From assembly GCA_020635725.1 (NCBI GenBank), contig JACJZF010000004.1, positions 62,001 to 126,000 on the forward strand: a stretch of DNA of 64,000 nucleotides. Direction: 5' to 3'. Source of the DNA: Flavobacteriales bacterium (GTDB lineage: Bacteria; Bacteroidota; Bacteroidia; Flavobacteriales_F; PHOS-HE28). The notes under the pieces were generated by a model, which was not told where the DNA came from, did no database searches, and worked only from the letters and a program-made list of their open reading frames with translations. Below, in pieces: positions 25,102 to 33,140 of this stretch; the stretch's first letter is position 1, and every line of letters begins with the position of its first letter. Position numbers and translations under genes: made by a program.

Positions 25102-26802
25102 TCAATCGCGCAACTGTTTGAAGTATGCGCGTAATACCTGGGGGCTCAGCTCCGCATCGGTGCGTACCACCAGCGCGGCGGGCGTATCGTGTGGCGCGTA
25201 GAGCTGCTCGAGCGCGCCGTGCAATGAGGTCTCGTCAAAGGCTTCGTAACCGGGCAGCCCGAAGCTTTGGAGCAGGGTCATGGGATCCCGGCCATGCCGC
25301 GCCTCGAACCACGGCAGCAGCGCAGGGTCCTGGTCAGGCCCATCGATATAGCGGAAGATGTTGCCGCCGCCATTGTCGATCACGATCACGCGGAGGAGTG
25401 GGGAGAGGTGCCGGTTCCAGAACGCATTGCTGTCATACAGGAAGGCCGTGTCGCCGGTGATGAGCGTGGTGGGGCGCTGCGAGGCGAAGGCGCTGCCCAC
25501 GGCCGTGCTGGTGCATCCATCGATGCCGCTGGTGCCGCGGTTGCTGAACCACCGCAGGCCTTGGCGACGGTCGAAGAGCTGCACATAGCGCGCGGGGGTG
25601 CTGTTGGCCAGGTGCACATCGCTCCCATCGGGGATCCGCTCGAGGATGATGCCGCTCGCCTTGAGGTCGCACCAAGGCGTCCGCTCCACGATGGCGGCAT
25701 GCCGCTCACGGGTGCGTGCATCCACCATGCGCCACGCCTCACCATAGATGCTCTCGCTGGGCTTCACACTGGCCGCCACTTGCGCGAAGAAGACCTCGGG
25801 GCTCACGGCGATGTCGTGCGTGAGGCTCTGGTAGGTGTCATAGTGCCGCTGGCCGGCATCGATGTTCCAATGCTGCTCGGGCCGCCATTGACGGAGCAGC
25901 CCTTTCACGCGTTTGCTCACTACCGCGCCTCCGAAGGTGATCAGCAGGTCGGGCTTCAGGTCCGCCGCATTCGATTCGTTCACGCCTTCGATCACGCGGT
26001 CGATGCCGGTGATGAACGCGGCATCATCGAGGTTGCTCGTGGCCTCGACCATCACGGTCACTTGCGGCAGTGCGGCGAGCTGCCCCAGCTGCTGCTTCAG
26101 GCCCGCGCTCCACTGGCCTTGGCCGCAGAGCACCATCACTTTCCGGCAATGGCTCAGGTTGGCGATCAGCCAGCGCGCATGGTCCGGCAGCACGAAGCTC
26201 TCGGTCATCACTTGGGCGATGGGCCTGCTCGGCTGTACGATGCTGTGGTCGTCATCGGCTTGCTCGGTCAGGCCGTAGAGCGGCTCCGCGAAGGGCGCGT
26301 TCACATGCACCGGACCGGGCACGGGCAGCAGCGTGGAGTCGATGGCCTCGTTGATCAATCTCCCGGCGTGCCAGCGCGCGAGCCCATCGGACATCAGTCG
26401 CGGGAGCTGCACGCTACGCTTCATGTGCAGGGCGAGCACGCCCTGCTGGCGGATTGCCTGCCCCTCGCCTTGGTCCACCCATTCCTCCGGACGGTCGGCG
26501 GTGATCACCAGCAGGGGCACACGCTGATAGAAGGCCTCCGCGATCGCCGGTCCGTAGTTGAGCACCGCGCTGCCACTGGTGCAGATCAAGGCCACAGGGG
26601 CATGCAGCTGCTGGGCCATGCCCAGGGCGAAGAAGGCCGCGCTGCGCTCATCGATCACCAAGTGGCACGCGATCTCAGCGTGCTTGGTGAAGGCGATGAC
26701 CAAGGGGGCGCTGCGGGATCCAGGGCTGATCACGGCATGCCGCACGCCCTTCGCCGCGCAGAGCCGCGCCAGCTCAGCGGCGGCAGGATGGTCCGAGCTC
26801 AT
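25102..26802 (-). CDS. menD: 2-succinyl-5-enolpyruvyl-6-hydroxy-3-cyclohexene-1-carboxylate synthase
   Basis: A 566-residue thiamine-diphosphate enzyme (SEPHCHC synthase) joining isochorismate and 2-oxoglutarate. Visible are HAVISPGSRSAPLV, VIDERSAAFFALG (catalytic Glu), ICTSGSAVLNYG, ITADRP, and the ThDP-binding stretch LITGDTAFLYD ... VIVIDNGGGNIF. The ATG at 26802 (MSSDHPAAAELARL) matches the usual MenD N-terminus; an ATG at 26841 would overlap menF by 23 bases and cannot be excluded. Confidence 0.92.
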   Translation of the reverse strand: MSSDHPAAAELARLCAAKGVRHAVISPGSRSAPLVIAFTKHAEIACHLVIDERSAAFFALGMAQQLHAPVALICTSGSAVLNYGPAIAEAFYQRVPLLVITADRPEEWVDQGEGQAIRQQGVLALHMKRSVQLPRLMSDGLARWHAGRLINEAIDSTLLPVPGPVHVNAPFAEPLYGLTEQADDDHSIVQPSRPIAQVMTESFVLPDHARWLIANLSHCRKVMVLCGQGQWSAGLKQQLGQLAALPQVTVMVEATSNLDDAAFITGIDRVIEGVNESNAADLKPDLLITFGGAVVSKRVKGLLRQWRPEQHWNIDAGQRHYDTYQSLTHDIAVSPEVFFAQVAASVKPSESIYGEAWRMVDARTRERHAAIVERTPWCDLKASGIILERIPDGSDVHLANSTPARYVQLFDRRQGLRWFSNRGTSGIDGCTSTAVGSAFASQRPTTLITGDTAFLYDSNAFWNRHLSPLLRVIVIDNGGGNIFRYIDGPDQDPALLPWFEARHGRDPMTLLQSFGLPGYEAFDETSLHGALEQLYAPHDTPAALVVRTDAELSPQVLRAYFKQLRD

Positions 26803-26818
26803 CGTCACGCGGCCAAAG

Positions 26819-27883
26819 CTATCCGCCAGCGCCTTGCCCATGCAGCAGGTCGAGCCACAGGCGTGCTTTCAATTCCACCTCGTCGCATTCGAGGTCGGGG
26901 TCGGATTGCGAGGTGATGCCGGCTCCCACGTGCAGCAGGGCCCGATCACCTGCGATCTCTATGCAGCGGATATTCACGTACAGCGCCGCGCGAGTCCGAT
27001 CGATCGGTCCCCAATACCCGGCGTACAGCGCGCGCGGTCGGGGTTCGAGCGCTGCGATGAGCGTGCTCGCCGCATCGCGCGGGCGACCGCCCACCGCGGG
27101 TGTCGGATGCAGCGCCTGTGCTATGGAGAGCGGGTCGGAAGGTGAGCTGCCGGTGATGCGGTTGTGCAGGTGGGTCACGCGTCCGGCGCGGTGAGTGGTC
27201 AGTTCCGCGGCTTGCACGATGGTTGCGCCAGCGCGTGTCAGGCGAGCGAGCACTTCCTGTGTCACGAGCGCTTGCTCTTCACGCTCCTTTTCGCCCCACG
27301 CTGCCGGGTCCGCTGGCGCCTGGTCGGTGGGCATGGTGCCCGCGAGCGCATCCACTTCGAATCGGTCATCTTCCATCAGCAGCAGTCGTTCCGGACTGGC
27401 CCCGAGCCAGGTGCCGAATCGATCCGTGTTCACCAAGGCCACGAATGCGCCGGGCTGGGCCTCGCAGGCCGCTGCGAAGAGCCCGCCGGGTGTCGCGCTT
27501 CCCAGGTTGACGTCGATGGTGCGTGCGAGCACCACCTTCTGCGCCCGTCCGGATCGGAGCTCCATCACGGCGTGAGCGACCGCTTCCCGGTAGCCAGCGC
27601 GATCGAGTCCGGCATGAAGAACCCGGCCGATGGAAGTCGAAGTTCCCGTGATCCGATCGAGCCCACGGTCATCGTCAAGATTCAATTCGATATCCGGTCG
27701 GATGCACAGCGCGTTCCCATCGAATGATTCAAAGGGGCAAAGCGTGAAGCAGGTATCACCGGCCACGGCGGGTTTCAATTCCCCTTGCAGCTGAACCAGC
27801 ACGCGCGCACCGTGGCCCGGCTCACGGAACGCGGCGAAGGTGGCGCCGCGTCGGAGCAGTTCATCGAGCACGTTCCCGCTCAC
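26819..27883 (-). CDS. menF: isochorismate synthase
   Basis: A 354-residue chorismate-using enzyme. It carries AQKVVLARTIDV (catalytic Lys), LAGTMPTD, LHPTPAVGGRPRDAA, ALYAGYWGPIDR and HVGAGITSQSDPDLECDE (metal-binding Glu). It supplies isochorismate to MenD. The GTG at 27883 overlaps the thioesterase stop in GTGA form and gives a family-like start (VSGNVLDELLRRG); an ATG at 27916 would add 11 residues. Salicylate- or siderophore-type isochorismate synthases share the fold, but the operon fixes the role. Confidence 0.9.
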   Translation of the reverse strand: MSGNVLDELLRRGATFAAFREPGHGARVLVQLQGELKPAVAGDTCFTLCPFESFDGNALCIRPDIELNLDDDRGLDRITGTSTSIGRVLHAGLDRAGYREAVAHAVMELRSGRAQKVVLARTIDVNLGSATPGGLFAAACEAQPGAFVALVNTDRFGTWLGASPERLLLMEDDRFEVDALAGTMPTDQAPADPAAWGEKEREEQALVTQEVLARLTRAGATIVQAAELTTHRAGRVTHLHNRITGSSPSDPLSIAQALHPTPAVGGRPRDAASTLIAALEPRPRALYAGYWGPIDRTRAALYVNIRCIEIAGDRALLHVGAGITSQSDPDLECDEVELKARLWLDLLHGQGAGG

Positions 27884-28299
27884 TTGCGGTCGATGATCAT
27901 GGTGGTGAGCCGGCACACCGCGCAGAGCGCACCGCGCTCATCGCGAAGGCGGATGTCCCAGACATGCGTGCTGCGACCGGCGTGCACCAGTTCACCGGTA
28001 GCCGTTACCACGCCGCCACGCACGCCCTTGAGGTGGTTCGCGCTCACCTCCAGCCCCACGGCGGTCTTCCCTTCGTCCACGACGAGCAGGAACGAGCCCA
28101 TGCTCCCAAGGGATTCAGCCAGGGCCGCGGTGGCACCGCCATGCAGGAGTCCCGCTGGCTGGTGGGTGCGCGCATCCACCGGCATGGTGGCGCAAAGCCG
28201 GCCTTCATCATCCACAGTGAAGCGGATATCCAGGTGCTCGACCATGGTGCGTGCCCGGAATCCATTGGCGCGTTCGGCGTGTGCAGGGGTGAAGCGCAT
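27880..28299 (-). CDS. hotdog-fold thioesterase (PaaI/MenI-like)
   Basis: A 139-residue hotdog enzyme with the PaaI-type active-site segment HQPAGLLHGGATAALAES (Gly-Gly turn and catalytic Glu). At the head of the menaquinone operon it is the best candidate for 1,4-dihydroxy-2-naphthoyl-CoA hydrolase, the step between MenB and MenA. That role is inferred from context. The ATG at 28299 (MRFTPAHAERANGF) is preferred over 28338, which would overlap the divergent response regulator. Its stop overlaps the menF GTG. Confidence 0.82.
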   Translation of the reverse strand: MRFTPAHAERANGFRARTMVEHLDIRFTVDDEGRLCATMPVDARTHQPAGLLHGGATAALAESLGSMGSFLLVVDEGKTAVGLEVSANHLKGVRGGVVTATGELVHAGRSTHVWDIRLRDERGALCAVCRLTTMIIDRK

Positions 28300-28304
28300 C
28301 GGGG

Positions 28305-28312
28305 CAAAATTA
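28305..28312 (-). promoter_or_regulatory. candidate -7 element of the menaquinone operon
   Basis: On the minus strand this is TAATTTTG, a full match to TAnnTTTG, only 5 bases upstream of the thioesterase ATG. The mRNA would be leaderless or nearly so. Confidence 0.45.
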
Positions 28313-28331
28313 GCCGGGCCATATTTGCGGT

Positions 28332-29024
28332 ATGGCACAGGAGCGCATCCTGCTGGTGGAAGACGAGCCCTCGCTACGCAGCACCTTGAAGCTGAATCTG
28401 GAATTGGAGGGGTACGCGGTGACCATGGCCTCCACCGGACCGGAAGCGCTGGAAAGGCTGCGTGGCGCGCATTTCGATCTGGTGATCATGGATGTGATGC
28501 TGCCGGGGGTCGATGGCTTCACCGTAGTGGAGACCGTGCGACTGGAGGGCAACACCACTCCGGTGCTCTTCCTCACGGCCCGCAACGCCACCGCCGACCG
28601 CATCCGGGGGCTGCGTGCCGGCGACGATCACCTCGGGAAACCCTTCGATCTGACCGAGCTGCTGCTGCGTGTGGGCAAGCTCGCGGCCCGTGCTGGCAAC
28701 GCCGAGCCCACTGCGGTGGCCCCGGTGTACAGCTTCGGGGGCGGAACCATCGATTTCGGCAAGTTCGAGGCTACCGGTGCCGATGGGGTCACGCGAACCC
28801 TGACTCAACGGGAAGCCCTTTTGCTGCGGCTCTTGGTGGAGAAGGCCGAAGAAGTGGTCTCACGGGAGGAGATCCTGCGGAAAGTGTGGGGCTACAATGT
28901 GTTCCCAACCACTCGTACCGTGGATAATTTCATTGTGGCTTTCAGAAAATATTTCGAACAGGACCCCCGGATTCCCAGGCACTTCCATTCAATCCGAGGC
29001 GTCGGGTACAAATTCACACCCTGA
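28332..29024 (+). CDS. OmpR-family response regulator
   Basis: A 230-residue two-domain regulator. The receiver domain (1-~120) carries the acidic pocket VEDEPS and the phospho-acceptor Asp54 in VIMDVMLPGVDGF, the Thr of FLTARN, and Lys101 in LGKPFDL. The loop before the Lys reads GLRAGDDHLGKPF, one residue shorter than the usual GxxxGADDYLxKPF. The C-terminal winged helix (LTQREALLLRLLVEKAEEV, TRTVDNFIVAFRKYFEQ) is of OmpR/PhoB type. No histidine kinase is adjacent. It is divergent from the menaquinone operon, with 32 bases between start codons. Confidence 0.9.
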   Translation: MAQERILLVEDEPSLRSTLKLNLELEGYAVTMASTGPEALERLRGAHFDLVIMDVMLPGVDGFTVVETVRLEGNTTPVLFLTARNATADRIRGLRAGDDHLGKPFDLTELLLRVGKLAARAGNAEPTAVAPVYSFGGGTIDFGKFEATGADGVTRTLTQREALLLRLLVEKAEEVVSREEILRKVWGYNVFPTTRTVDNFIVAFRKYFEQDPRIPRHFHSIRGVGYKFTP

Positions 29025-29135
29025 TTTTTTCCGGGGCCGTGGCAACCCCTTTCACGAAGCGCCGTCTACCTATCAACCAAGGTCGTTCTTCCTGGCCTTG
29101 GGCTGGTTCCAATCATTCCTTGCAGGTTTACCGCG

Positions 29136-29159
29136 CAGGGGTCCTTCCGAGGGCCCCTG
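29136..29159 (+). terminator. candidate terminator after the response regulator
   Basis: A 9-bp stem (caggggtcc / gggcccctg, one G-U pair) with a 6-base loop, followed by gttcggtttt, 112 bases past the regulator stop and upstream of the next gene's promoter. Confidence 0.45.
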
Positions 29160-29196
29160 TTCGGTTTTCAGGCCTCCCGGTTTCTGGCGCGGCGTC

Positions 29197-29227
29197 TTGA
29201 TTGCACCTTCGCGTAGAGCTATCTTGC
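29197..29227 (+). promoter_or_regulatory. candidate promoter of the T9SS gene at 29269
   Basis: TTG (29197-29199), 20 bases, then TATCTTGC (29220-29227), close to the Bacteroidota TTG/TAnnTTTG arrangement; the leader to the ATG is about 40 bases. Confidence 0.4.
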
Positions 29228-29268
29228 CGCCTCTTCGACCCGCACCAGACGTCCAAACACCCTCAACG

Positions 29269-30045
29269 ATGAAGCTGACCCATACCCTCGGTTCCCTGCT
29301 CCTCACCGCGGCGTTCTCCGTTCCCATGGCCGGGAGCGCGCAGAACCAGGTGGACATCGGCCTGTTCCGCAACGGCGATAACCTGGAAGTGCGGGTGAAG
29401 CCGAGCAGCGATTTCGATGGCATCTTCTCGAGCCTGGTCTTCACCATCCGGTGGGACAACAGCAGCGGAGCCGCGCTGGGCACCATCCGCCAGGATGGAG
29501 CGCCCGCCATGTACCTGCCCATTGTGCGCTCAGGTGGCGTGCACGAGCAGGGAAGCACCAGCTACCAGGTCTACGCGGGATTCGGCGTGTCGCCGCTGGA
29601 AAGCTTCGAGGCGGCGTGGAGCGCTGGCAAAGAGGTGGTACTGGCCACGATTCCCGTTACCGGCAAGGGTGAATTCGAGCTGGTGAACGATGCGTGGACC
29701 AGCGAAGCCACTCACAACGCGGATTACTACATCTCCTTGGGAGGCCGGGATGAGACCGGTGTGATCTACAAGGGGCTCGCTACGGCCGAGGAGGATGGCA
29801 GCGTCACCATCCTGCCGAACCCCAACAACGGTCAGTTCGTGTTCTTCTTCACCACCTCTGCTCCCACCGATATCACCGTGGATGTGGTGAATTCCCTCGG
29901 GCAGTCGGTGTTCAATGAGGTCCTGCGCGGCTTCGAGGGCACTTACCGAAAGGAGATGGACTTGACCAGCATGAGCAACGGGGTGTATTACCTGAAGCTG
30001 AAGCGCAACGGGGAAACCGGCACCTACAAGATCGTCTATCGCTGA
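29269..30045 (+). CDS. small T9SS type A sorting domain protein
   Basis: A 258-residue secreted protein with a signal peptide (MKLTHTLGSLLLTAAFSVPMAGSA) and a ~150-residue beta-rich domain (VDIGLFRNGDNLEVRVKP; FTIRWDNSSGAALGTI), reminiscent of cohesin-like folds without a firm match. A T9SS type A C-terminal domain follows (VTILPNPNNGQFVFFF ... GVYYLKLKRNGETGTYKIVYR). The ATG at 29269 is preferred over upstream in-frame codons inside the response regulator. A strong 20-bp hairpin follows the stop. Confidence 0.8.
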   Translation: MKLTHTLGSLLLTAAFSVPMAGSAQNQVDIGLFRNGDNLEVRVKPSSDFDGIFSSLVFTIRWDNSSGAALGTIRQDGAPAMYLPIVRSGGVHEQGSTSYQVYAGFGVSPLESFEAAWSAGKEVVLATIPVTGKGEFELVNDAWTSEATHNADYYISLGGRDETGVIYKGLATAEEDGSVTILPNPNNGQFVFFFTTSAPTDITVDVVNSLGQSVFNEVLRGFEGTYRKEMDLTSMSNGVYYLKLKRNGETGTYKIVYR

Positions 30046-30053
30046 TCGATAGC

Positions 30054-30096
30054 TTGAATGCGAAGAGGGGGCCACGGGCCCCCTCCTCGCATTCAA
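30054..30096. terminator. bidirectional hairpin between convergent genes
   Basis: A 20-bp stem (30054-30073 with 30077-30096), one G-U pair and a 3-base loop. It starts 9 bases after the T9SS stop and overlaps the last bases of the convergent AddB-like gene, so it can serve both transcripts. Confidence 0.65.
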
Positions 30097-32819
30097 GGAC
30101 TTACGCACGCGTGGCAATAGGTCGATTCGGGATCATGCCGGAAGGGCACATCGGGGTCGAGGATCTCGTGGATGAGCGTGGCGATGAGCGAGCGCATATC
30201 GTCCAGCTTTTCCCGCGACACCCTGTCCTCACCGGCCAATCGCAGCCATACGCCATCTCCGGCGCTCGGGGTGCGTAGGGGAATGAGTCCGGCCCGGAGC
30301 TGCTGTAGCGAGGGGTCGCGTTCGAAGGCCATGATGGCATAGCACATCAGCTGGATGGCTGGCCCATGTTCCCGCGAGACGGCCGACCGATCAAGTGCAT
30401 CGAGGCGGAGCAGGTTCGGGTCCACACGACCGGTCTTCAGATCGAGGACATGAAGCAGCCCATCGCGTGTTTCCAAGCGGTCCGATTTGCCTATGAGCCT
30501 GACGGTGGAAGAGATCGATGCGCTCAGGTTCTCCTCCAGTCCCATGACGACGGTGCGTTCCCGTGCGCAACGCGCGGCCTCGGCCTCCCAGTAGCGCCGC
30601 ATGGCCGTGCTCGCCATGGAGGCCACCAGGCGATGATGACCGGTGCGCAATTGATCGTCGGTGAGTCCTTGCGCACGCAGCCGATCGAGCATCAACTGAT
30701 CCGTGTTGAGCGCGGCATTCCGCAGGATCTCCGGGCTGAGCGGCTGGCCGAGGGTCGGTCGCAAGGTCTCCTCCATCACGGCATGCAGCGCTTCTCCGAG
30801 CACGTTGGGCGCCAAACGTTGCGGGTCCTCCTCCTCCACACGCAAGCCGAGCACGTAGCGCGCGTGGAAGTCAAGCGGGCATCCCAGCCAGGTCGCCAGG
30901 GCCGAAGGCGATAGGCCCGTGGCGGCGTGTTCCCGCAGACGGTCGAGCACCTCCGGTGTTTTGCGCACGGCGATCGCGGCTCTCGGTTTCGATGCGATCG
31001 GCGCGGTGCGAGCGCGCGTTCGCAGAACCGTGCCGGGATAGGCGGCGAGGCTGTGCTTCCATTGTGCGATGAAGCGCGATGGTCCTTTGTCCTGCTGCCC
31101 TCCGCTCACGTGAACGAGATCGACATGCTCAGCTGCGTGCAGCAGGCGGTGCACGTGGTAGCTGAGCACGGCATCCGCATCGGCATGAAGAGGCAGGCCG
31201 TAATGGCGTCGCAGGTCGAAGGGGATCCAGCTCGCCGGCGGATCGCCACCGCCTAGCAGGCCCTCGTTGGCCCCGAGGAGGAGCACATGCTTGTGATCGA
31301 GCGCGCGCGTCTCCAGCAACCCCATCACCTGCAGGCCAGCGAGCGGTTCGCCAAAGAGCGTGAGCCGGGCGTCGCGCATCGCCCGTTCGCGAAGCGCCGC
31401 GTACGCCTCTGGACCAGTGGTGCCGCGGCCGTGGCTTTCGAGCACCTGGTCGAGCTCATGCGCCACGCGCGCGAGCTGGTACAGCTGCTCGCGTGCGAAA
31501 GGGTCCTGCTCCTTCACCTTGGCGGCCCAAGCGAGCAGCGACCGCATGCGTTGTGGGAGCGAATCAGAGTCGTCGCGCGCGCGCAACGCCTGTTCCATGG
31601 GAGCAGTGGCACGCGAACCGGCCTCCGCCGCCAGGCGCACCAGTGCATCGGTGCCCACATGGCCGCGTGGCAGCGTGGCGAGCAAGGTGCGCGTGGCCTC
31701 GCCCTCATGAAGCATGGGATGGGAGAGCAGGGGCTTCAATCGGTCCACGGGCCACGAACGCTGGTCCGAGCGCGCAAGGACCAGTGCGAGGAAGCTTGAT
31801 TCCAACCCATGCACCGGCAAAGACCGCAGGGGCACGCCCATGGTCACGTTCAACGGTCCGATTTCCGATGGTAAGGCCTCCAGGACAGGCATCAGCATGG
31901 TCTCATCGGCCAGTACGATAACCGCTTGCTGCCGATCGGAGGCATCGAGCGCCATGGCCCATTCCGCGGCATAGCGCGCCATGGCCGCCGCATCGCTCAC
32001 GCCTACCGCATCAATGTGACGGTGGCGCTCTTCGATGGCTCGACCTGGAGGCACGGTACCGACGCCCAGCTGTCCAATGGAGCGGCGTAAGAAGCGACCG
32101 GCTTCATGGCCCGTGTCATCGAGGTAATGGTGGTCGGCATCCCAGGCGATATCGGCCAGGCCGCGTTGCATGAGGGTGCCGATCACCTGCGTAATCGCTG
32201 GCTCCAAGGCATTCAGGCCGGCGATGTGTATGGCCGACCAAGTCGATCGCCAATCGGTCGCTGACACGAGCGCCGCGGCGGCCTTGGCGATGCTGCCCGC
32301 GCTCCCGAGTCCGCGAGCGCTCAACTCCTCCGCGAAGGCCGCATGCAGCTCGCCCATGCGCCGCCATTGCTCTATGGTGCGCAGCTGCCCGGCGGAGAGC
32401 GGGTCCGAACCGAGGAAGCTCCAGGCATCGAGCTCGTGATACTGCCGAAGATCACGATACACCGTGGCGGGCTCGAGCAAGTGCCCATCGATCTCGCTCA
32501 TGTCGCGGAGCAACGCGGGTGCCCATTGCATGAACTCTTCCAGCGGCTCGGCTTCCGGGCCCAGCACGCGCTGCTGCACAGCATGCAGCAGAAGCAGTTG
32601 CCGCAACGAATCCGCCTGCTCCACCCCGGCGATGCGGGCCAGGAAGGCACCCGGGTCCATGATCTCCGGGCTCCAGAGCGGCCGACCAGCAGCGGCTGCC
32701 AGGTACTTTCGCAGATGCACGCCCGCGCGGCGACTCGGCAGTACAACGGCCACCTGGCCCAGGTCGGCCCCGTGGCACTGCAGGAGCGATGCGGCAAGGC
32801 GTTCGAGGAAACGAGGCAT
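30093..32819 (-). CDS. AddB-like PD-(D/E)XK nuclease/inactivated helicase
   Basis: A 908-residue protein. The N-terminus (VAVVLPSRRAGVHLRKYL) resembles the degenerate helicase P-loop of AddB-type proteins. The C-terminal ~250 residues carry a RecB-family nuclease core, with the Asp-(x)n-Asp-x-Lys motif visible as LHVLDLKTGRVDP. Cys near the end (YCHACVSP) could complete an Fe-S or Zn site as in AddB, but only two of the expected four are obvious. With the UvrD-type protein at 36195-39314 it would form a double-strand-break processing complex. Assignment rests on motifs, size and the partner gene nearby. Confidence 0.75.
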   Translation of the reverse strand: MPRFLERLAASLLQCHGADLGQVAVVLPSRRAGVHLRKYLAAAAGRPLWSPEIMDPGAFLARIAGVEQADSLRQLLLLHAVQQRVLGPEAEPLEEFMQWAPALLRDMSEIDGHLLEPATVYRDLRQYHELDAWSFLGSDPLSAGQLRTIEQWRRMGELHAAFAEELSARGLGSAGSIAKAAAALVSATDWRSTWSAIHIAGLNALEPAITQVIGTLMQRGLADIAWDADHHYLDDTGHEAGRFLRRSIGQLGVGTVPPGRAIEERHRHIDAVGVSDAAAMARYAAEWAMALDASDRQQAVIVLADETMLMPVLEALPSEIGPLNVTMGVPLRSLPVHGLESSFLALVLARSDQRSWPVDRLKPLLSHPMLHEGEATRTLLATLPRGHVGTDALVRLAAEAGSRATAPMEQALRARDDSDSLPQRMRSLLAWAAKVKEQDPFAREQLYQLARVAHELDQVLESHGRGTTGPEAYAALRERAMRDARLTLFGEPLAGLQVMGLLETRALDHKHVLLLGANEGLLGGGDPPASWIPFDLRRHYGLPLHADADAVLSYHVHRLLHAAEHVDLVHVSGGQQDKGPSRFIAQWKHSLAAYPGTVLRTRARTAPIASKPRAAIAVRKTPEVLDRLREHAATGLSPSALATWLGCPLDFHARYVLGLRVEEEDPQRLAPNVLGEALHAVMEETLRPTLGQPLSPEILRNAALNTDQLMLDRLRAQGLTDDQLRTGHHRLVASMASTAMRRYWEAEAARCARERTVVMGLEENLSASISSTVRLIGKSDRLETRDGLLHVLDLKTGRVDPNLLRLDALDRSAVSREHGPAIQLMCYAIMAFERDPSLQQLRAGLIPLRTPSAGDGVWLRLAGEDRVSREKLDDMRSLIATLIHEILDPDVPFRHDPESTYCHACVSP

Positions 32820-33081
32820 GGCAGCGGCGGAAGATAGACCGGGGAATGCGGCGGGATTCCCGCGTTACCGCCGATTGCGCGGTGGTGGACACTATTACCG
32901 GATCGACGGCCCGGACCGCTTCGTGGAGGTGCAAGTGGTTGGCACGCGGCGGCTGGTGCACACCATTCAAGCCCGCGCATACCCGGAGTTGCTGAGGATT
33001 CAAGAGATGATTGACGGGGGCGAGGGCCGGTATGAGGAAATCACCGCCAACGATTGGTCCGCGGTCTGCCCCCCGGAATGA
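32818..33081 (+). CDS. small protein of unknown function
   Basis: An 87-codon reading frame, in which residues ~27-80 look genuinely protein-like (HYYRIDGPDRFVEVQVVG, RAYPELLRIQEMIDGGEG), with charged/hydrophobic alternation fitting a small alpha/beta fold. The ATG at 32818 overlaps the divergent AddB-like start codon within the same CATG. A TTG at 32875 (giving RGGGHYYRIDG) would avoid that overlap and may be the true start. I do not recognise the family. Confidence 0.5.
   Translation: MAAAEDRPGNAAGFPRYRRLRGGGHYYRIDGPDRFVEVQVVGTRRLVHTIQARAYPELLRIQEMIDGGEGRYEEITANDWSAVCPPE
32828..32837 (-). promoter_or_regulatory. candidate -7 element of the AddB-like gene
   Basis: On the minus strand it reads CTATCTTCCG, 8 bases before the ATG at 32819. 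The identical 10-mer precedes the AddA-like gene (39318-39327). Confidence 0.4.
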
Positions 33082-33140
33082 TACCTTCACCAAGCCGAAT
33101 GGCCAGGCAACCGCAGGGCCGTGAATCAGGTCGAAGGAAC

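Noticed and set aside
25267..26916. Long plus-strand frame opposite menD
   Set aside because: Composition typical of antisense GC-rich frames; menD on the minus strand has all its ThDP-enzyme motifs.
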